Positions 8,845 through 17,714 of a stretch of 64,000 bases of DNA are shown here, piece after piece. The position numbers and the translations under genes are program-made. The stretch is from assembly GCA_934754495.1 (NCBI GenBank), contig CAKVHW010000001.1, forward strand, positions 186,001 to 250,000, in the 5' to 3' direction. Origin of the DNA: an uncultured Clostridia bacterium. GTDB lineage: Bacteria > Bacillota > Clostridia > Christensenellales > UBA1242. Positions within the stretch are counted from its first letter, which is position 1, and the number at the start of each line of letters is the position of its first letter. The notes beneath the pieces were generated by a model. The model worked only from the letters and a program-made list of their open reading frames with translations, was not told the origin of the DNA and made no database searches.

Positions 8845-8887
8845 AAAAAAAATAAGACATTCTATAAGCAGAGTAGAATGTCTTATT
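8845..8887 (-). terminator. terminator of the hsdMSR operon
   Basis: Arms AATAAGACATTCTA (8851-8864) and TAGAATGTCTTATT (8874-8887). On the reverse strand the stem is followed by a T-rich run, just inside attL. Confidence 0.85.
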
Positions 8888-8890
8888 TTA

Positions 8891-11845
8891 TTATTCTTTT
8901 AATTTGTTATAAACAACTCTAAATAAAGCGGATTTTATGTCGTTCATAAATTCTTCATCAGTAAATAATATTTTGAAAAGTTCACTATTTTGTTCATATC
9001 TTTGAATAGCTTTGTTTTCAAATTCTTTATCATAAACTTTCTTAAATGCCTTTTCTTCATTGTTTCTAGCAAAAGCTTTCATTCGTTCATCGTTAAGATA
9101 ATCACTTTCGATTTGTTCAAATACCTTATCCATATTTGTGAACTTAGTTTGGTACTTCTTATTTATTTTGTCAATAATTTCACTTAATTTATTTTTTTTT
9201 TCTTCACATTTTCTTCCAATATTACCTGTTGCAGGAGCTATTTCTCCTTGCTCTTTTGTTAAACTAATACTTCCTTCAAATTTCTTTTCGATTTTAAAAT
9301 ATTCTAGTTCGACTAGGTCTTTAACATCAATTTTTTTAGTATTGTCTTTAGGGAGAAACTGGTTTAAATATTTATAATAAATGTATGATGCTTGCAGATC
9401 TTTATCATTCATTCTAGTAACTTGTGTAACAAAATTATAATTTCTTAAAAATGCTCGCATTATTGATTTGAATTCGTATTTATCTTTCTTGTCCAAATTA
9501 ATGTATTTTTCTTTTGATTTATACAAATATGAACTTAATTTTCCCATATCTTCCGAGTTTGAATAATACAAATCCGCAAATCCATTAATGTCGTTAATGT
9601 CAACTATTTTATATGCCTCCAATCTACCATAAATATCATACACATTATTTACATCAAAACCTTCCGTTAAAACTGTTCCTTGATAATAATCTTGAAATGC
9701 ATTTTGTATTTCCTCTGCTTTGTTAACAAAATCGAGAACAAATGTATCTGTTTTACCTTCACAAATTCTATTTAATCTTGATAAAGTTTGAACTGCTTTA
9801 ATTCCAGAAAGTTTTTTATCAACAAACATAGTATGAAGAAGTGGCTGATCAAAACCTGTTTGATATTTCTCTGCAACGATTAAAACATTGTATTCTTCAT
9901 CAAATGCTTCAGGAAGCTGAGTTTCGCTGATTTTATTGATGCCAGCCTCAGTATATGTTTCATTTGTGTCAGGATCAAAAACCTCACCAGAAAATGCAAC
10001 TAATACTTTTATTTTATCTTCCATTGAAATCTTTTTGATGTATTCTTTGAAAGCATTTATATATTTTACTGCATGCAATCTTGAAGGTGTTACAACCATA
10101 GCTTTTGCTCTTCCATTAATCTTGTATGCGGTCGTATTTAAAAATTGTTCTATTATAATTGCGGTTTTTTGCGAAATATTAGTAGGATGCAAAGTTTCAA
10201 ATCGAATTAATTCTTTAATACCTTTTCCAGCCTCAAATTCAGGATCTTCATTTGCTTTTTTAACAAGTTTATAAAATGTGCTGTATGTCATATAGTTTTG
10301 AAGAACATCTAATATAAAACCTTCCTCAATAGCTTGTTGCATAGAATAAATATGAAATGGAACGTAAGTACCAGATTCAGTTTTATTTCCAAAAATTTGT
10401 AAAGTTTTTGCTTTTGGTGTTGCCGTAAAGGCAAAGAATGAAAGGTTTTTTTGTTTTCCTTGACTTGCCAGTTCATTTAAAAGTTTATCTTCATTTTCAG
10501 AAGCAAGTTCTTCTAGTTCGCTTTCTATTTTAATTGCTTCTTCTAAATCACCCAATCCTGCCTTTAATTTTTTAGCACTATTGCCAGTTTGTGAAGAATG
10601 AGCTTCATCTATTATAACCGCAAAATGTTTGTTTTCAGATTTGATATCTTTGTATATTATAGGAAATTTTTGTAATGTTGTAATAATAATCTTCTTACCT
10701 GAATTTACTGCAGTTAATAAATCCTTGCTAGATTTATTTTTATCAATTTTTTCAATGAACCCCAAAGTGTGCTCAAATTGATAAATATTATCTTGTAGTT
10801 GTTGATCAAGCACTCGTCTGTCAGTGATAACGATAACGCTATCAAATATTGTTTTATCATCTTTATCATGTAATGTTGCTAAGCGATAGGCAAGCCATGC
10901 AATGCTATTGCTTTTACCACTTCCAGCACTATGTTGAATCAAATAATTTTTTCCTGCACCATTTTGTTTAGCATCTGCTATTAATTTTCTAACTACATCT
11001 AGTTGATGATATCTTGGAAATATTAATGTTTTTTTAATTTCTCCGGTCTTTTTATTTTTTTTAACTTCTAATTGAATATATTTATTTAAGATATCAAACA
11101 GACTATCTTTATTTAATACATTTTCCCATAAATATGCTGTCGCAAAACCATTTTCATTGTATGGATTCCCTTTTCCTCCGACGTTGCCGGCACTATTAGA
11201 TCCTTGATTAAATGGCAAAAATTTTGTTGCTATTCCATTTAATTTTGTGGTCATGTATACTTCTTGCAAATCTACAGCAAAATGAACTAAAGATCTTTTA
11301 TTAAATCGGAAAATTATTTCATTTGGATCTCTGTCATTTTTATACTGACGAATTGCATCATCACATGTTTGTCCTGTAAATTCATTCTTTAATTCTATTG
11401 TTACAATAGGGAAACCATTAATAAATAAAACAGAATCTAAGCTATTATTGTTTAAATATGAATAATGAAGCTGACGAACAAGTTTACAAATATTTTGTTC
11501 GTATAGTTTCATACTATCAGCATTGATATTGCTTTCAGGTTTAAAGAAAATAAGATTAATTGTTACTCCATTTAATTTTATTCCATTTCGTAATACATGT
11601 AAGAATCCATTTTCATCAATATTTTTCTTTAGTCTATCAATAAAGTATGTTTCAGCTTGACTACCTTGACTATCTATAACTTTTTTCCATTCTCTTGGTT
11701 GGGATGTTTTAATGAATGAAAACATATCAGAAATAATAATTCCTGTTTTGTTATCGTATCCAGTTTCGTCAGCTTTAATGTAACCACCTTTAGTAGTTAA
11801 GTATTTTTCAATAAAAGCTTCATAATTTTTTTCTTTAGTTTCCAT
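8891..11845 (-). CDS. hsdR: type I restriction enzyme subunit R
   Basis: Motor and nuclease subunit of a type I restriction-modification complex; translocates and cleaves unmodified DNA. 984 residues. The N-terminal PD-(D/E)xK nuclease shows TIELKNEFTG (~150). The SF2 helicase core has Walker A HSAGSGKS (~308), IIDEAHSSQ (~413) and FFAFTATPK. Start set at ATG 11845, whose A is shared with the TAA stop of hsdS (TAATG), with GAGGTG upstream; the in-frame ATG at 11854 lies inside hsdS. Coupled translation fits the fixed subunit ratio. Full length with no broken motifs, so probably active. Confidence 0.96.
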   Translation of the reverse strand: METKEKNYEAFIEKYLTTKGGYIKADETGYDNKTGIIISDMFSFIKTSQPREWKKVIDSQGSQAETYFIDRLKKNIDENGFLHVLRNGIKLNGVTINLIFFKPESNINADSMKLYEQNICKLVRQLHYSYLNNNSLDSVLFINGFPIVTIELKNEFTGQTCDDAIRQYKNDRDPNEIIFRFNKRSLVHFAVDLQEVYMTTKLNGIATKFLPFNQGSNSAGNVGGKGNPYNENGFATAYLWENVLNKDSLFDILNKYIQLEVKKNKKTGEIKKTLIFPRYHQLDVVRKLIADAKQNGAGKNYLIQHSAGSGKSNSIAWLAYRLATLHDKDDKTIFDSVIVITDRRVLDQQLQDNIYQFEHTLGFIEKIDKNKSSKDLLTAVNSGKKIIITTLQKFPIIYKDIKSENKHFAVIIDEAHSSQTGNSAKKLKAGLGDLEEAIKIESELEELASENEDKLLNELASQGKQKNLSFFAFTATPKAKTLQIFGNKTESGTYVPFHIYSMQQAIEEGFILDVLQNYMTYSTFYKLVKKANEDPEFEAGKGIKELIRFETLHPTNISQKTAIIIEQFLNTTAYKINGRAKAMVVTPSRLHAVKYINAFKEYIKKISMEDKIKVLVAFSGEVFDPDTNETYTEAGINKISETQLPEAFDEEYNVLIVAEKYQTGFDQPLLHTMFVDKKLSGIKAVQTLSRLNRICEGKTDTFVLDFVNKAEEIQNAFQDYYQGTVLTEGFDVNNVYDIYGRLEAYKIVDINDINGFADLYYSNSEDMGKLSSYLYKSKEKYINLDKKDKYEFKSIMRAFLRNYNFVTQVTRMNDKDLQASYIYYKYLNQFLPKDNTKKIDVKDLVELEYFKIEKKFEGSISLTKEQGEIAPATGNIGRKCEEKKNKLSEIIDKINKKYQTKFTNMDKVFEQIESDYLNDERMKAFARNNEEKAFKKVYDKEFENKAIQRYEQNSELFKILFTDEEFMNDIKSALFRVVYNKLKE

Positions 11846-13140
11846 TAAATACACCTCTTTTTACCTGTTACATATTCATATATCATAGATCTTTTGTAAG
11901 TTTCAAGTTCTTCAATTTTTTTATTTTTAATTTTAATTAAATCATCAATACATTTGCATTTATTATTTAATGCATTTACTATTGACTTTTGTTCGTTTTG
12001 AGGCGGTAACACCACAAAACATTGTGATAGCATTCTCTTTGTAATACTAAACAATTTAACACCATTGACTCTGCTTCTAAGTTGACTTTTCCATAAATCT
12101 GTCATAAACTGAAAAGCTAAATAATTTGAATATGTATTGTTTTTGTTTATTAATGAAATCGTATGGTATCCAGCAAAAACCGTGTCGTTATTATCAATAT
12201 GTATAAAATCACCGGTTCCTTCTAAATCCTCAGAAGTATCTGCAAATACAAAATCACCATAATGGACTAGAGAATTTTGATTTGTATCCAAATATTCATC
12301 AGAAACAAATCTATAAAGACTATCATCTATTTTAACTGATTTATTTGATTTTGAGTGTATTTGTCCATAACTAATTACTTTTATTCCATTTTTAATTAGA
12401 TTTTCTTTTGTAATTGGCAATCCTTTACCAAAATCAAATAATATTTTTAAAGGAATTATGTTCCAATTATCAGGAACCTGTCCAAAATAATCAATGTTTT
12501 TCATTTTTGTAGTTTTATTTAGACCTTGAACTACAATTTCTGATATAACCGATTGTTTGTATTCTTCTAATTTTTCAATTTCTTTTTCTTCAAGTGAAAT
12601 AAGCGCATCAATTTGAGAACATTTTTTATCAAGAAAGTCTGCAATTTGAGTTTGTTCTTCAAAAGATGGGAGTGGTATGTAATAATTCATCAACGTTTCA
12701 TTATTTAATGTCCATCTATTATCAAAAGATACACCTTTGCCGTGAGCAAAAAATGTCATTGCCCAATATTGACATTTAAAATAATAATCATAGTACCTGG
12801 AATCTGATTTTCTGTAACTTCGCAAATTCATATATGCAGGACTTATAACGCCATTAACTTTAGAGTAGCTACAATTTGCTCCACTGTATAAATCCATAGG
12901 GTTTAATAATAAATCTCCAACTTTTACAGGATTATAATCATAATAACTTTCGGCTAATTGTCCTTCATTATTAGAAATATCCCTTATTTTAACACCACTT
13001 CTAGCAAGCGATAAAACTACTGGATTTTCTGTTTGAGCCTTTGCTTGACTTCTATAGAATATATTTTTAACTTTTCCCACATTCCAACTATCAGGTATTT
13101 GACCAATCCATTTAACTGAACTTTCTTTATAATTATTCAT
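11845..13140 (-). CDS. hsdS: type I restriction enzyme specificity subunit S
   Basis: DNA-recognition subunit, 431 residues. Two target-recognition domains are visible as repeated halves: each starts with a W-I/F-G-Q-I/V-P-x-x-W pattern (VKWIGQIPDSW near residue 9 and YFGQVPDNW near 213) and ends in a coiled helix (DALISLEEKEIEKLEEYKQS and DDLIKIKNKKIEELETYKRS). The two halves define the two parts of a bipartite target. Start ATG 13140 has GGAG 10 nt upstream and overlaps the hsdM stop by 8 bp. Only one hsdS is present, so no shuffling partner for target switching is seen. Confidence 0.94.
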   Translation of the reverse strand: MNNYKESSVKWIGQIPDSWNVGKVKNIFYRSQAKAQTENPVVLSLARSGVKIRDISNNEGQLAESYYDYNPVKVGDLLLNPMDLYSGANCSYSKVNGVISPAYMNLRSYRKSDSRYYDYYFKCQYWAMTFFAHGKGVSFDNRWTLNNETLMNYYIPLPSFEEQTQIADFLDKKCSQIDALISLEEKEIEKLEEYKQSVISEIVVQGLNKTTKMKNIDYFGQVPDNWNIIPLKILFDFGKGLPITKENLIKNGIKVISYGQIHSKSNKSVKIDDSLYRFVSDEYLDTNQNSLVHYGDFVFADTSEDLEGTGDFIHIDNNDTVFAGYHTISLINKNNTYSNYLAFQFMTDLWKSQLRSRVNGVKLFSITKRMLSQCFVVLPPQNEQKSIVNALNNKCKCIDDLIKIKNKKIEELETYKRSMIYEYVTGKKRCI

Positions 13141-14860
13141 TACCAAACAACTCCTTCATTAATAATGTTTCTCCCTTTTCTAATTGTTTGATTTCAGTAA
13201 AAATTTCTTTTGAAGATTTTGGCGGAATATATTTATAAAATAGTTTAACAAAAGGTATCTCATAACCAACTTTAGTCTTGCTTGTGTCAATGTATGCATC
13301 CGGATTGTATGGGTATACATTTTTTTTCATATAATTTTCAAAATCTTCTTTTGCAGGAATAATCTCAAAATCTCTTAAATTTTTATTTGCCTGTTTGTTT
13401 CCTTTTTTATCTAAAACAAGTTTTCCTTTGTCATCTTTTAAAGGAGTTTCTACAGTAACCTTAAAATATTTGAAATCATCATTACCAAGAATTATACTGT
13501 TTTCAGTATTCTTATAATCATCATACAATTTTGTAATTTGAGATATTTGTGATTTTGAAATATCATTCCTTTTTTCACCCAAAGGCTTACGCCTCTTTGT
13601 AAACATTTCATTCGCATTAATGAGTTGAACTTTACCTTGTCTTTCTTTTGATTTTTTATTTGATAGTAACCAAATATAAGTAGTTATTCCTGTATTGTAA
13701 AAAATATCATTTGGAAGTTGAATAATAGCTTCAAGCAAATCGTTTTCAATTAAATATTTTCGAATTTCACTAGGACCACTTTCTGCATCGCCAGTAAATA
13801 ATGGTGAACCATTATGAATAATAGCAACTTTACTGCCAGTAGGTTTCATTTTAGATATTGCATTTTGCAAGAACAACATTTGACTATCACTAACAGCAGG
13901 TAAACCGGCTCCAAATCTTCCAGCGAAACCACGTTTATATTCTTTTTCTACTTCATCTTTATCTTTTTTCCATTCTCTACCAAATGGTGGGTTCATAATA
14001 ATATAATCAAATTGATCGTCAGGGAATTGATCATTAGAAAGAGTACTGCCAAATCTGATGGATGCGTTTTTGCCACCTTTCAACAGCATATCGCTTTTAC
14101 AAATTGCATAGGTTTGTGGATTGATTTCTTGTCCAGATGTAAACACTTCATTGGTATTATTTAGTTGTTTAATTCTTTCATAGGAAATAGATAACATCCC
14201 ACCGGTTCCACATGCTCCGTCGTATATTTGAATAACTTTATTATTTTCACTTAATTCTTCATTGTTTAATAGTAAATTAACCATTAAATCAATTATTTCT
14301 CTAGGTGTGTAGAATTCCCCAGCATCAGCTTGATATGTTTCACTAAATTTTCTAATTACTTCTTCAAATATATAACCCATTTCAATATCGCTAATTTTAT
14401 CGGGATGCAAATCCGCCTTTTCAGTGTTAAATTCAGAAATAATTAAGTATAAAAGGCCGGCATTATCGAGCTTGTCAATTTGTCTATCAAATTCAAAGCC
14501 ATGTTCTTTACTTAAAATATCTTTTACATTATCGGAAAAACCTGCTATATAAGTTTTAAAATTTCTTTTAATATCATCTGGTTCATCAAGCAAGTTTTTA
14601 AAATTGTATTTGCTGACATTATATATTTCTTGTTTTGAAACACTTTTTAAAAGCTTATCAATAGGCGGTGTGATTACGGGATATTCTGAAGCAACCTTTA
14701 ATACTTTGTCTTTTGTTTTCGCAAGAACACTATCAAATCTTTTTAAAACCGTAAAAGGAAGAATCACATCACCATATTCATGGGGTTTATAATCTCCTTG
14801 AAGTTTATCTGCAATACTCCAAATCAAACTAGCTTTATTATCAATTTTTTGTCTATCCAT
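13133..14860 (-). CDS. hsdM: type I DNA adenine methyltransferase subunit M
   Basis: N6-adenine methyltransferase subunit of the type I system, 575 residues. SAM-binding motif I is YDGACGTGGM (~213) and the catalytic motif IV is NPPFG (~290). An N-terminal helical HsdM domain and a C-terminal tail for HsdS contact frame the fold. It starts at TAATG, overlapping the stop of the AbrB-like gene, and overlaps hsdS by 8 bp, so the four genes are translated as a chain. With HsdS it protects host DNA; with HsdR it restricts. Confidence 0.96.
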   Translation of the reverse strand: MDRQKIDNKASLIWSIADKLQGDYKPHEYGDVILPFTVLKRFDSVLAKTKDKVLKVASEYPVITPPIDKLLKSVSKQEIYNVSKYNFKNLLDEPDDIKRNFKTYIAGFSDNVKDILSKEHGFEFDRQIDKLDNAGLLYLIISEFNTEKADLHPDKISDIEMGYIFEEVIRKFSETYQADAGEFYTPREIIDLMVNLLLNNEELSENNKVIQIYDGACGTGGMLSISYERIKQLNNTNEVFTSGQEINPQTYAICKSDMLLKGGKNASIRFGSTLSNDQFPDDQFDYIIMNPPFGREWKKDKDEVEKEYKRGFAGRFGAGLPAVSDSQMLFLQNAISKMKPTGSKVAIIHNGSPLFTGDAESGPSEIRKYLIENDLLEAIIQLPNDIFYNTGITTYIWLLSNKKSKERQGKVQLINANEMFTKRRKPLGEKRNDISKSQISQITKLYDDYKNTENSIILGNDDFKYFKVTVETPLKDDKGKLVLDKKGNKQANKNLRDFEIIPAKEDFENYMKKNVYPYNPDAYIDTSKTKVGYEIPFVKLFYKYIPPKSSKEIFTEIKQLEKGETLLMKELFGNE

Positions 14861-15063
14861 TATTTATTTCCTCCATTTTTAATAGTTGCGCTTTTATTTG
14901 TATTTTTAAGTTTCAAATTCACATTTTTTATGCTTGTAAGTTTTACTTCATCATTGTCAATAAAGAAAACAACATTATCTCCTTTATTAATTCCTAAAAC
15001 ATCTCTAATTTGTTTAGGAATAGTGATTTGACATTTATCAGAAAGTTTAGCTTCTTTTATCAT
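14860..15063 (-). CDS. AbrB/SpoVT-type DNA-binding protein
   Basis: 67 residues with the AbrB/MazE swapped-hairpin signature: KLSDKCQITIPKQIRDVLGINKGDNVVFF. Such proteins bind DNA as dimers and often control the operon they head or act as antitoxins. It is first in the hsdMSR operon and shares TAATG with hsdM. A strong GGAGGAG site precedes the ATG. Autoregulation of the restriction-modification operon, to control its expression on entering a new host, is the likely job (inference). No MazF-type toxin is adjacent. Confidence 0.88.
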   Translation of the reverse strand: MIKEAKLSDKCQITIPKQIRDVLGINKGDNVVFFIDNDEVKLTSIKNVNLKLKNTNKSATIKNGGNK

Positions 15064-15102
15064 TTTTACTCCTCCAAAATTCTTTACATTCTTTACTTTT
15101 TA

Positions 15103-15131
15103 AGTATATCAGGACTTTATTTCTTTTGCAA
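15103..15131 (-). promoter_or_regulatory. promoter of the abrB-like/hsdMSR operon
   Basis: Reverse strand: -35 TTGCAA (15131-15126), 17 bp, -10 TATACT (15108-15103), about 40 nt before the start codon. Confidence 0.7.
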
Positions 15132-15190
15132 TTATTTGAAATAAATTAAAGTGATAAAATGAATAATTAATAAAAAATTGTCCTAAACGC

Positions 15191-15228
15191 TTGACTATTC
15201 TCCTAATTTTGTGTATAATTTAGGAGAA
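15191..15228 (+). promoter_or_regulatory. fic promoter with inverted-repeat operator
   Basis: -35 TTGACT (15191-15196), 17 bp, perfect -10 TATAAT (15214-15219). Arms TTCTCCTAA (15198-15206) and TTAGGAGAA (15220-15228) sit in the spacer and right after the -10, an ideal repressor site. TAGGAGAA recurs at 15241-15248 at the ribosome site and start codon, and TCCTAAA occurs at 15181. Confidence 0.75.
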
Positions 15229-15247
15229 GGTATAAAGGAGTAGGAGA

Positions 15248-16297
15248 ATGAGAACTTTTAATTACACATCACTTAAAAATACAAAGTGGGATAATGAAAT
15301 AATTGCTTATGTTGCACAAATTCACGAACACAAAGCAAAACAAGAGTTGTTTTTGAAACAAAAACCACAAGAACTTGAAAAACTTGTTGAAATTGCAAAA
15401 GTTCAAAGTACAGAATCTTCTAATGAGATTGAGGGGATTAGAACAACTAATACAAGATTAAAGCAACTTGTCAGCGAAAAAACAACGCCAAAGAATAGAG
15501 ATGAAGAAGAAATTGCAGGATACAGAGATGTTTTGAATGTTATTCATGAAAGTTTTGAGTATATTCCAATATCTTCAAACTATATTTTACAACTTCACAA
15601 AATGATTTATAGTCATTCACCAAAAGCGATTGGTGGCAATTTTAAGAATGTTCAAAACTATATAAGTGGAACTGACTCACATGGAAAGACTTATACAATT
15701 TTTACACCATTAGCACCATTTGAAACACCTATTGCAATTGAAAATATTTGTGAAGAATTTAACAAAGCAATTGCAGAAAACGAAGTTGACCCACTTATTT
15801 TAATTCCAATATTTATACACGACTTTTTGTGTATTCACCCATTTTTAGATGGTAATGGTAGAATGAGCCGACTTTTAACAACACTATTACTTTACAGATG
15901 CGGTTATTTGGTCGGCAAATATATTTCACTTGAAGCTAAAATTGCTAAAAATAAAAACCTATATTATGATGCACTTGAGCAAGCCCAAAAGGATTGGGAA
16001 ATTGGCAAAGACAATCCTGAGAGTTTTATTAAATATTTACTTGGAACAATTATTTCTGCCTACAGAGATTTTGAAGAAAGAGTTGACATTGTATCGTCAA
16101 AAGCCCCAGCAATTGAAATGGTCAAAAAGGCAATATCTACCATCATTGGAAAATTTACAAAAGCACAAATTGTTGAATTGTGCCCAAGTTTAAGTGTTAA
16201 ATCTATTGAAAGTTCACTTAAAAAACTGACAGATGAAAATATAATTGAAAAACATGGTGCAGGTAAAAATACCCACTATACTAAAAAGCAAAATTAA
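15248..16297 (+). CDS. Fic-domain protein (AMP/NMP transferase), class II
   Basis: 349 residues. The Fic core motif HPFLDGNGRMSRL (~197-209) carries the catalytic His and the phosphate-binding GNGR, so it should transfer a nucleotide or phosphate-linked group to a target side chain. An inhibitory helix motif S-x-x-x-E-G (SSNEIEG, ~57-63) lies N-terminal to the core, placing it in self-inhibited class II. The last ~80 residues look like a winged helix (IVELCPSLSVKSIESSLKKLTDENII), so it may bind its own operator. Divergent from the restriction-modification operon. Type I loci often carry such a gene, but the link is not proven. Confidence 0.93.
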   Translation: MRTFNYTSLKNTKWDNEIIAYVAQIHEHKAKQELFLKQKPQELEKLVEIAKVQSTESSNEIEGIRTTNTRLKQLVSEKTTPKNRDEEEIAGYRDVLNVIHESFEYIPISSNYILQLHKMIYSHSPKAIGGNFKNVQNYISGTDSHGKTYTIFTPLAPFETPIAIENICEEFNKAIAENEVDPLILIPIFIHDFLCIHPFLDGNGRMSRLLTTLLLYRCGYLVGKYISLEAKIAKNKNLYYDALEQAQKDWEIGKDNPESFIKYLLGTIISAYRDFEERVDIVSSKAPAIEMVKKAISTIIGKFTKAQIVELCPSLSVKSIESSLKKLTDENIIEKHGAGKNTHYTKKQN

Positions 16298-16299
16298 AC

Positions 16300-16330
16300 A
16301 AAAAGAGCATATTTATTTAATGCTCTTTTT
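16300..16330. terminator. bidirectional terminator between fic and HEPN gene
   Basis: AAAAAGAGCAT and ATGCTCTTTTT around an A/T loop, between two convergent genes. Confidence 0.88.
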
Positions 16331-16332
16331 AT

Positions 16333-17385
16333 CTATAATTTTTGAAAATTAAATTTTCTATTAGTCTCAATATGTTCAATATTTCTTTTAATTGATGTAT
16401 GAGACAAATCACTTTCAATACGGCTTACAGAATAATGTTTACATAAATAGTGATATATTTCATTTAATGTTCTTATTATAACTGTCATATATTTAATAAA
16501 ATCTTTTTCAGTAAAGTATTTAAATTCTAATTTGTGAACATTGCCATGACGAATTGAAAATATTTCATCTAGAATACAATATCTGGTTTTATTTAAATTT
16601 GTTCTTTTATTAAAGACATTGTTTAAATTAATTCCAAAACACGAATTGTATGTATCAATTATATTTTTAATATTTTGAAACGAGTAGCCCGCGGCTATTT
16701 TTTGATAATTATCAATTTCACCTTTGCTATACATGCTTTTAGCAAATTTAGGAATATTAGTTTTACTTTCAATTGAATTAACTTGAGAACTATTTAAACA
16801 CTTTAAAATATTAATAAATGTAGACTTAAAATAAGTTTCGAGAATGCTTACAATGTAAATTGATAAAATATTTGAAGAGAATGATTCTTGGTTAAAAACG
16901 GTCATTTCTCCCCAATTTTTAATAAGTCCTTTTTGTGTTTCATTTAAAGGTTTTATACAAGCAATAAAAAAAAGCATTTCTTCAAATTTATTGTGAAGGC
17001 ATTCAAATGAAAAATAAAGAGCATTCTCGATACCATAGGTTAGTTTACCTGTTTCAAAAAATTTATTTTTACCTTCGTCAGTATAAAAATCTCTATTATT
17101 TAAACTACTTGAAATTAATTGTAATGTGTCATTATGCATTTTTAAATCATATGAAGTACATGAAATCCAATTTCTACCGCATAATGAATAATTACCTTTA
17201 GATTTCAATAAATAAAATAATGTTCCTTCCTTATATTTGCATTGGTCATCAATGTATTTATGATATTTGGACAAAATAGACTTATCATTGCTGTCTGTAA
17301 ATTTCTTAAATCCGTCATTCAGTAATAATTGTTCAACTGTATTTATTTCCGTTTTTTTAATTTTTATATTGCTATCGTAACCCAT
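16333..17385 (-). CDS. uncharacterised protein with HEPN-type R-x4-H motif
   Basis: 350 residues, no membrane segment. I do not recognise the family as a whole. The C-terminal third is helical and contains LDEIFSIRHGNVHKL, with R279 and H284 spaced as in HEPN RNases (R-x4-H), followed by two further helices. The N-terminal half is Cys- and aromatic-rich with no known motif. In the cargo part of the element, convergent with fic and beside restriction-modification, it is a good candidate for an additional abortive-infection gene (inference). It appears complete, ending at the shared terminator. Confidence 0.6.
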   Translation of the reverse strand: MGYDSNIKIKKTEINTVEQLLLNDGFKKFTDSNDKSILSKYHKYIDDQCKYKEGTLFYLLKSKGNYSLCGRNWISCTSYDLKMHNDTLQLISSSLNNRDFYTDEGKNKFFETGKLTYGIENALYFSFECLHNKFEEMLFFIACIKPLNETQKGLIKNWGEMTVFNQESFSSNILSIYIVSILETYFKSTFINILKCLNSSQVNSIESKTNIPKFAKSMYSKGEIDNYQKIAAGYSFQNIKNIIDTYNSCFGINLNNVFNKRTNLNKTRYCILDEIFSIRHGNVHKLEFKYFTEKDFIKYMTVIIRTLNEIYHYLCKHYSVSRIESDLSHTSIKRNIEHIETNRKFNFQKL

Positions 17386-17500
17386 TTTTTAACTCCCAAT
17401 AATTAATATTATATAATCATTTGATACTCATATTATAACACAAAAAAGACTTTCTGTATTATAATTTATGAACTAAATTTTTTAAATTTTGCAACTTTGG

Positions 17501-17558
17501 CGTGTGCTTGTCTTGATACAAGTCGGTGTCGCTACGCTCCACCGAAGACAAGCACACG
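17501..17558. repeat. 58-bp GC-rich cruciform
   Basis: Perfect 14-bp arms CGTGTGCTTGTCTT (17501-17514) and AAGACAAGCACACG (17545-17558). Inside is a second stem CGGTG (17524-17528) / CACCG (17540-17544) with an 11-nt loop TCGCTACGCTC. It is much more GC-rich than its surroundings. Such nested hairpins expose a loop for HUH enzymes to nick; a replication or transfer origin is the leading guess. Confidence 0.7.
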
Positions 17559-17646
17559 AACGCAAAAATAATTAAACAATACAAACTAAATGAACTACAA
17601 AAATAGAAAAACAACTAAACAAAAGCATATTTCTCTTGAACAAATA

Positions 17647-17714
17647 TTGCCGAGTGAAAAAGAGGTTTGCGTGCGAGGCTTATCGCAAAACCTCTTTTTT
17701 TTACCACTCGGCAA
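17647..17714. repeat. 68-bp interrupted palindrome
   Basis: Outer arms TTGCCGAGTG (17647-17656) and CACTCGGCAA (17705-17714); inner arms AAAAAGAGGTTTGCG (17657-17671) and CGCAAAACCTCTTTTT (from 17684). With its T-run it could end transcripts, but the extra outer stem exceeds a normal terminator and suggests a DNA or RNA structure used by the element. Confidence 0.65.

Noticed and set aside
11845..13140. Phase-variable HsdS shuffling
   Set aside because: Only one hsdS gene is present and no partial copy or inverted repeat pair within it was seen.
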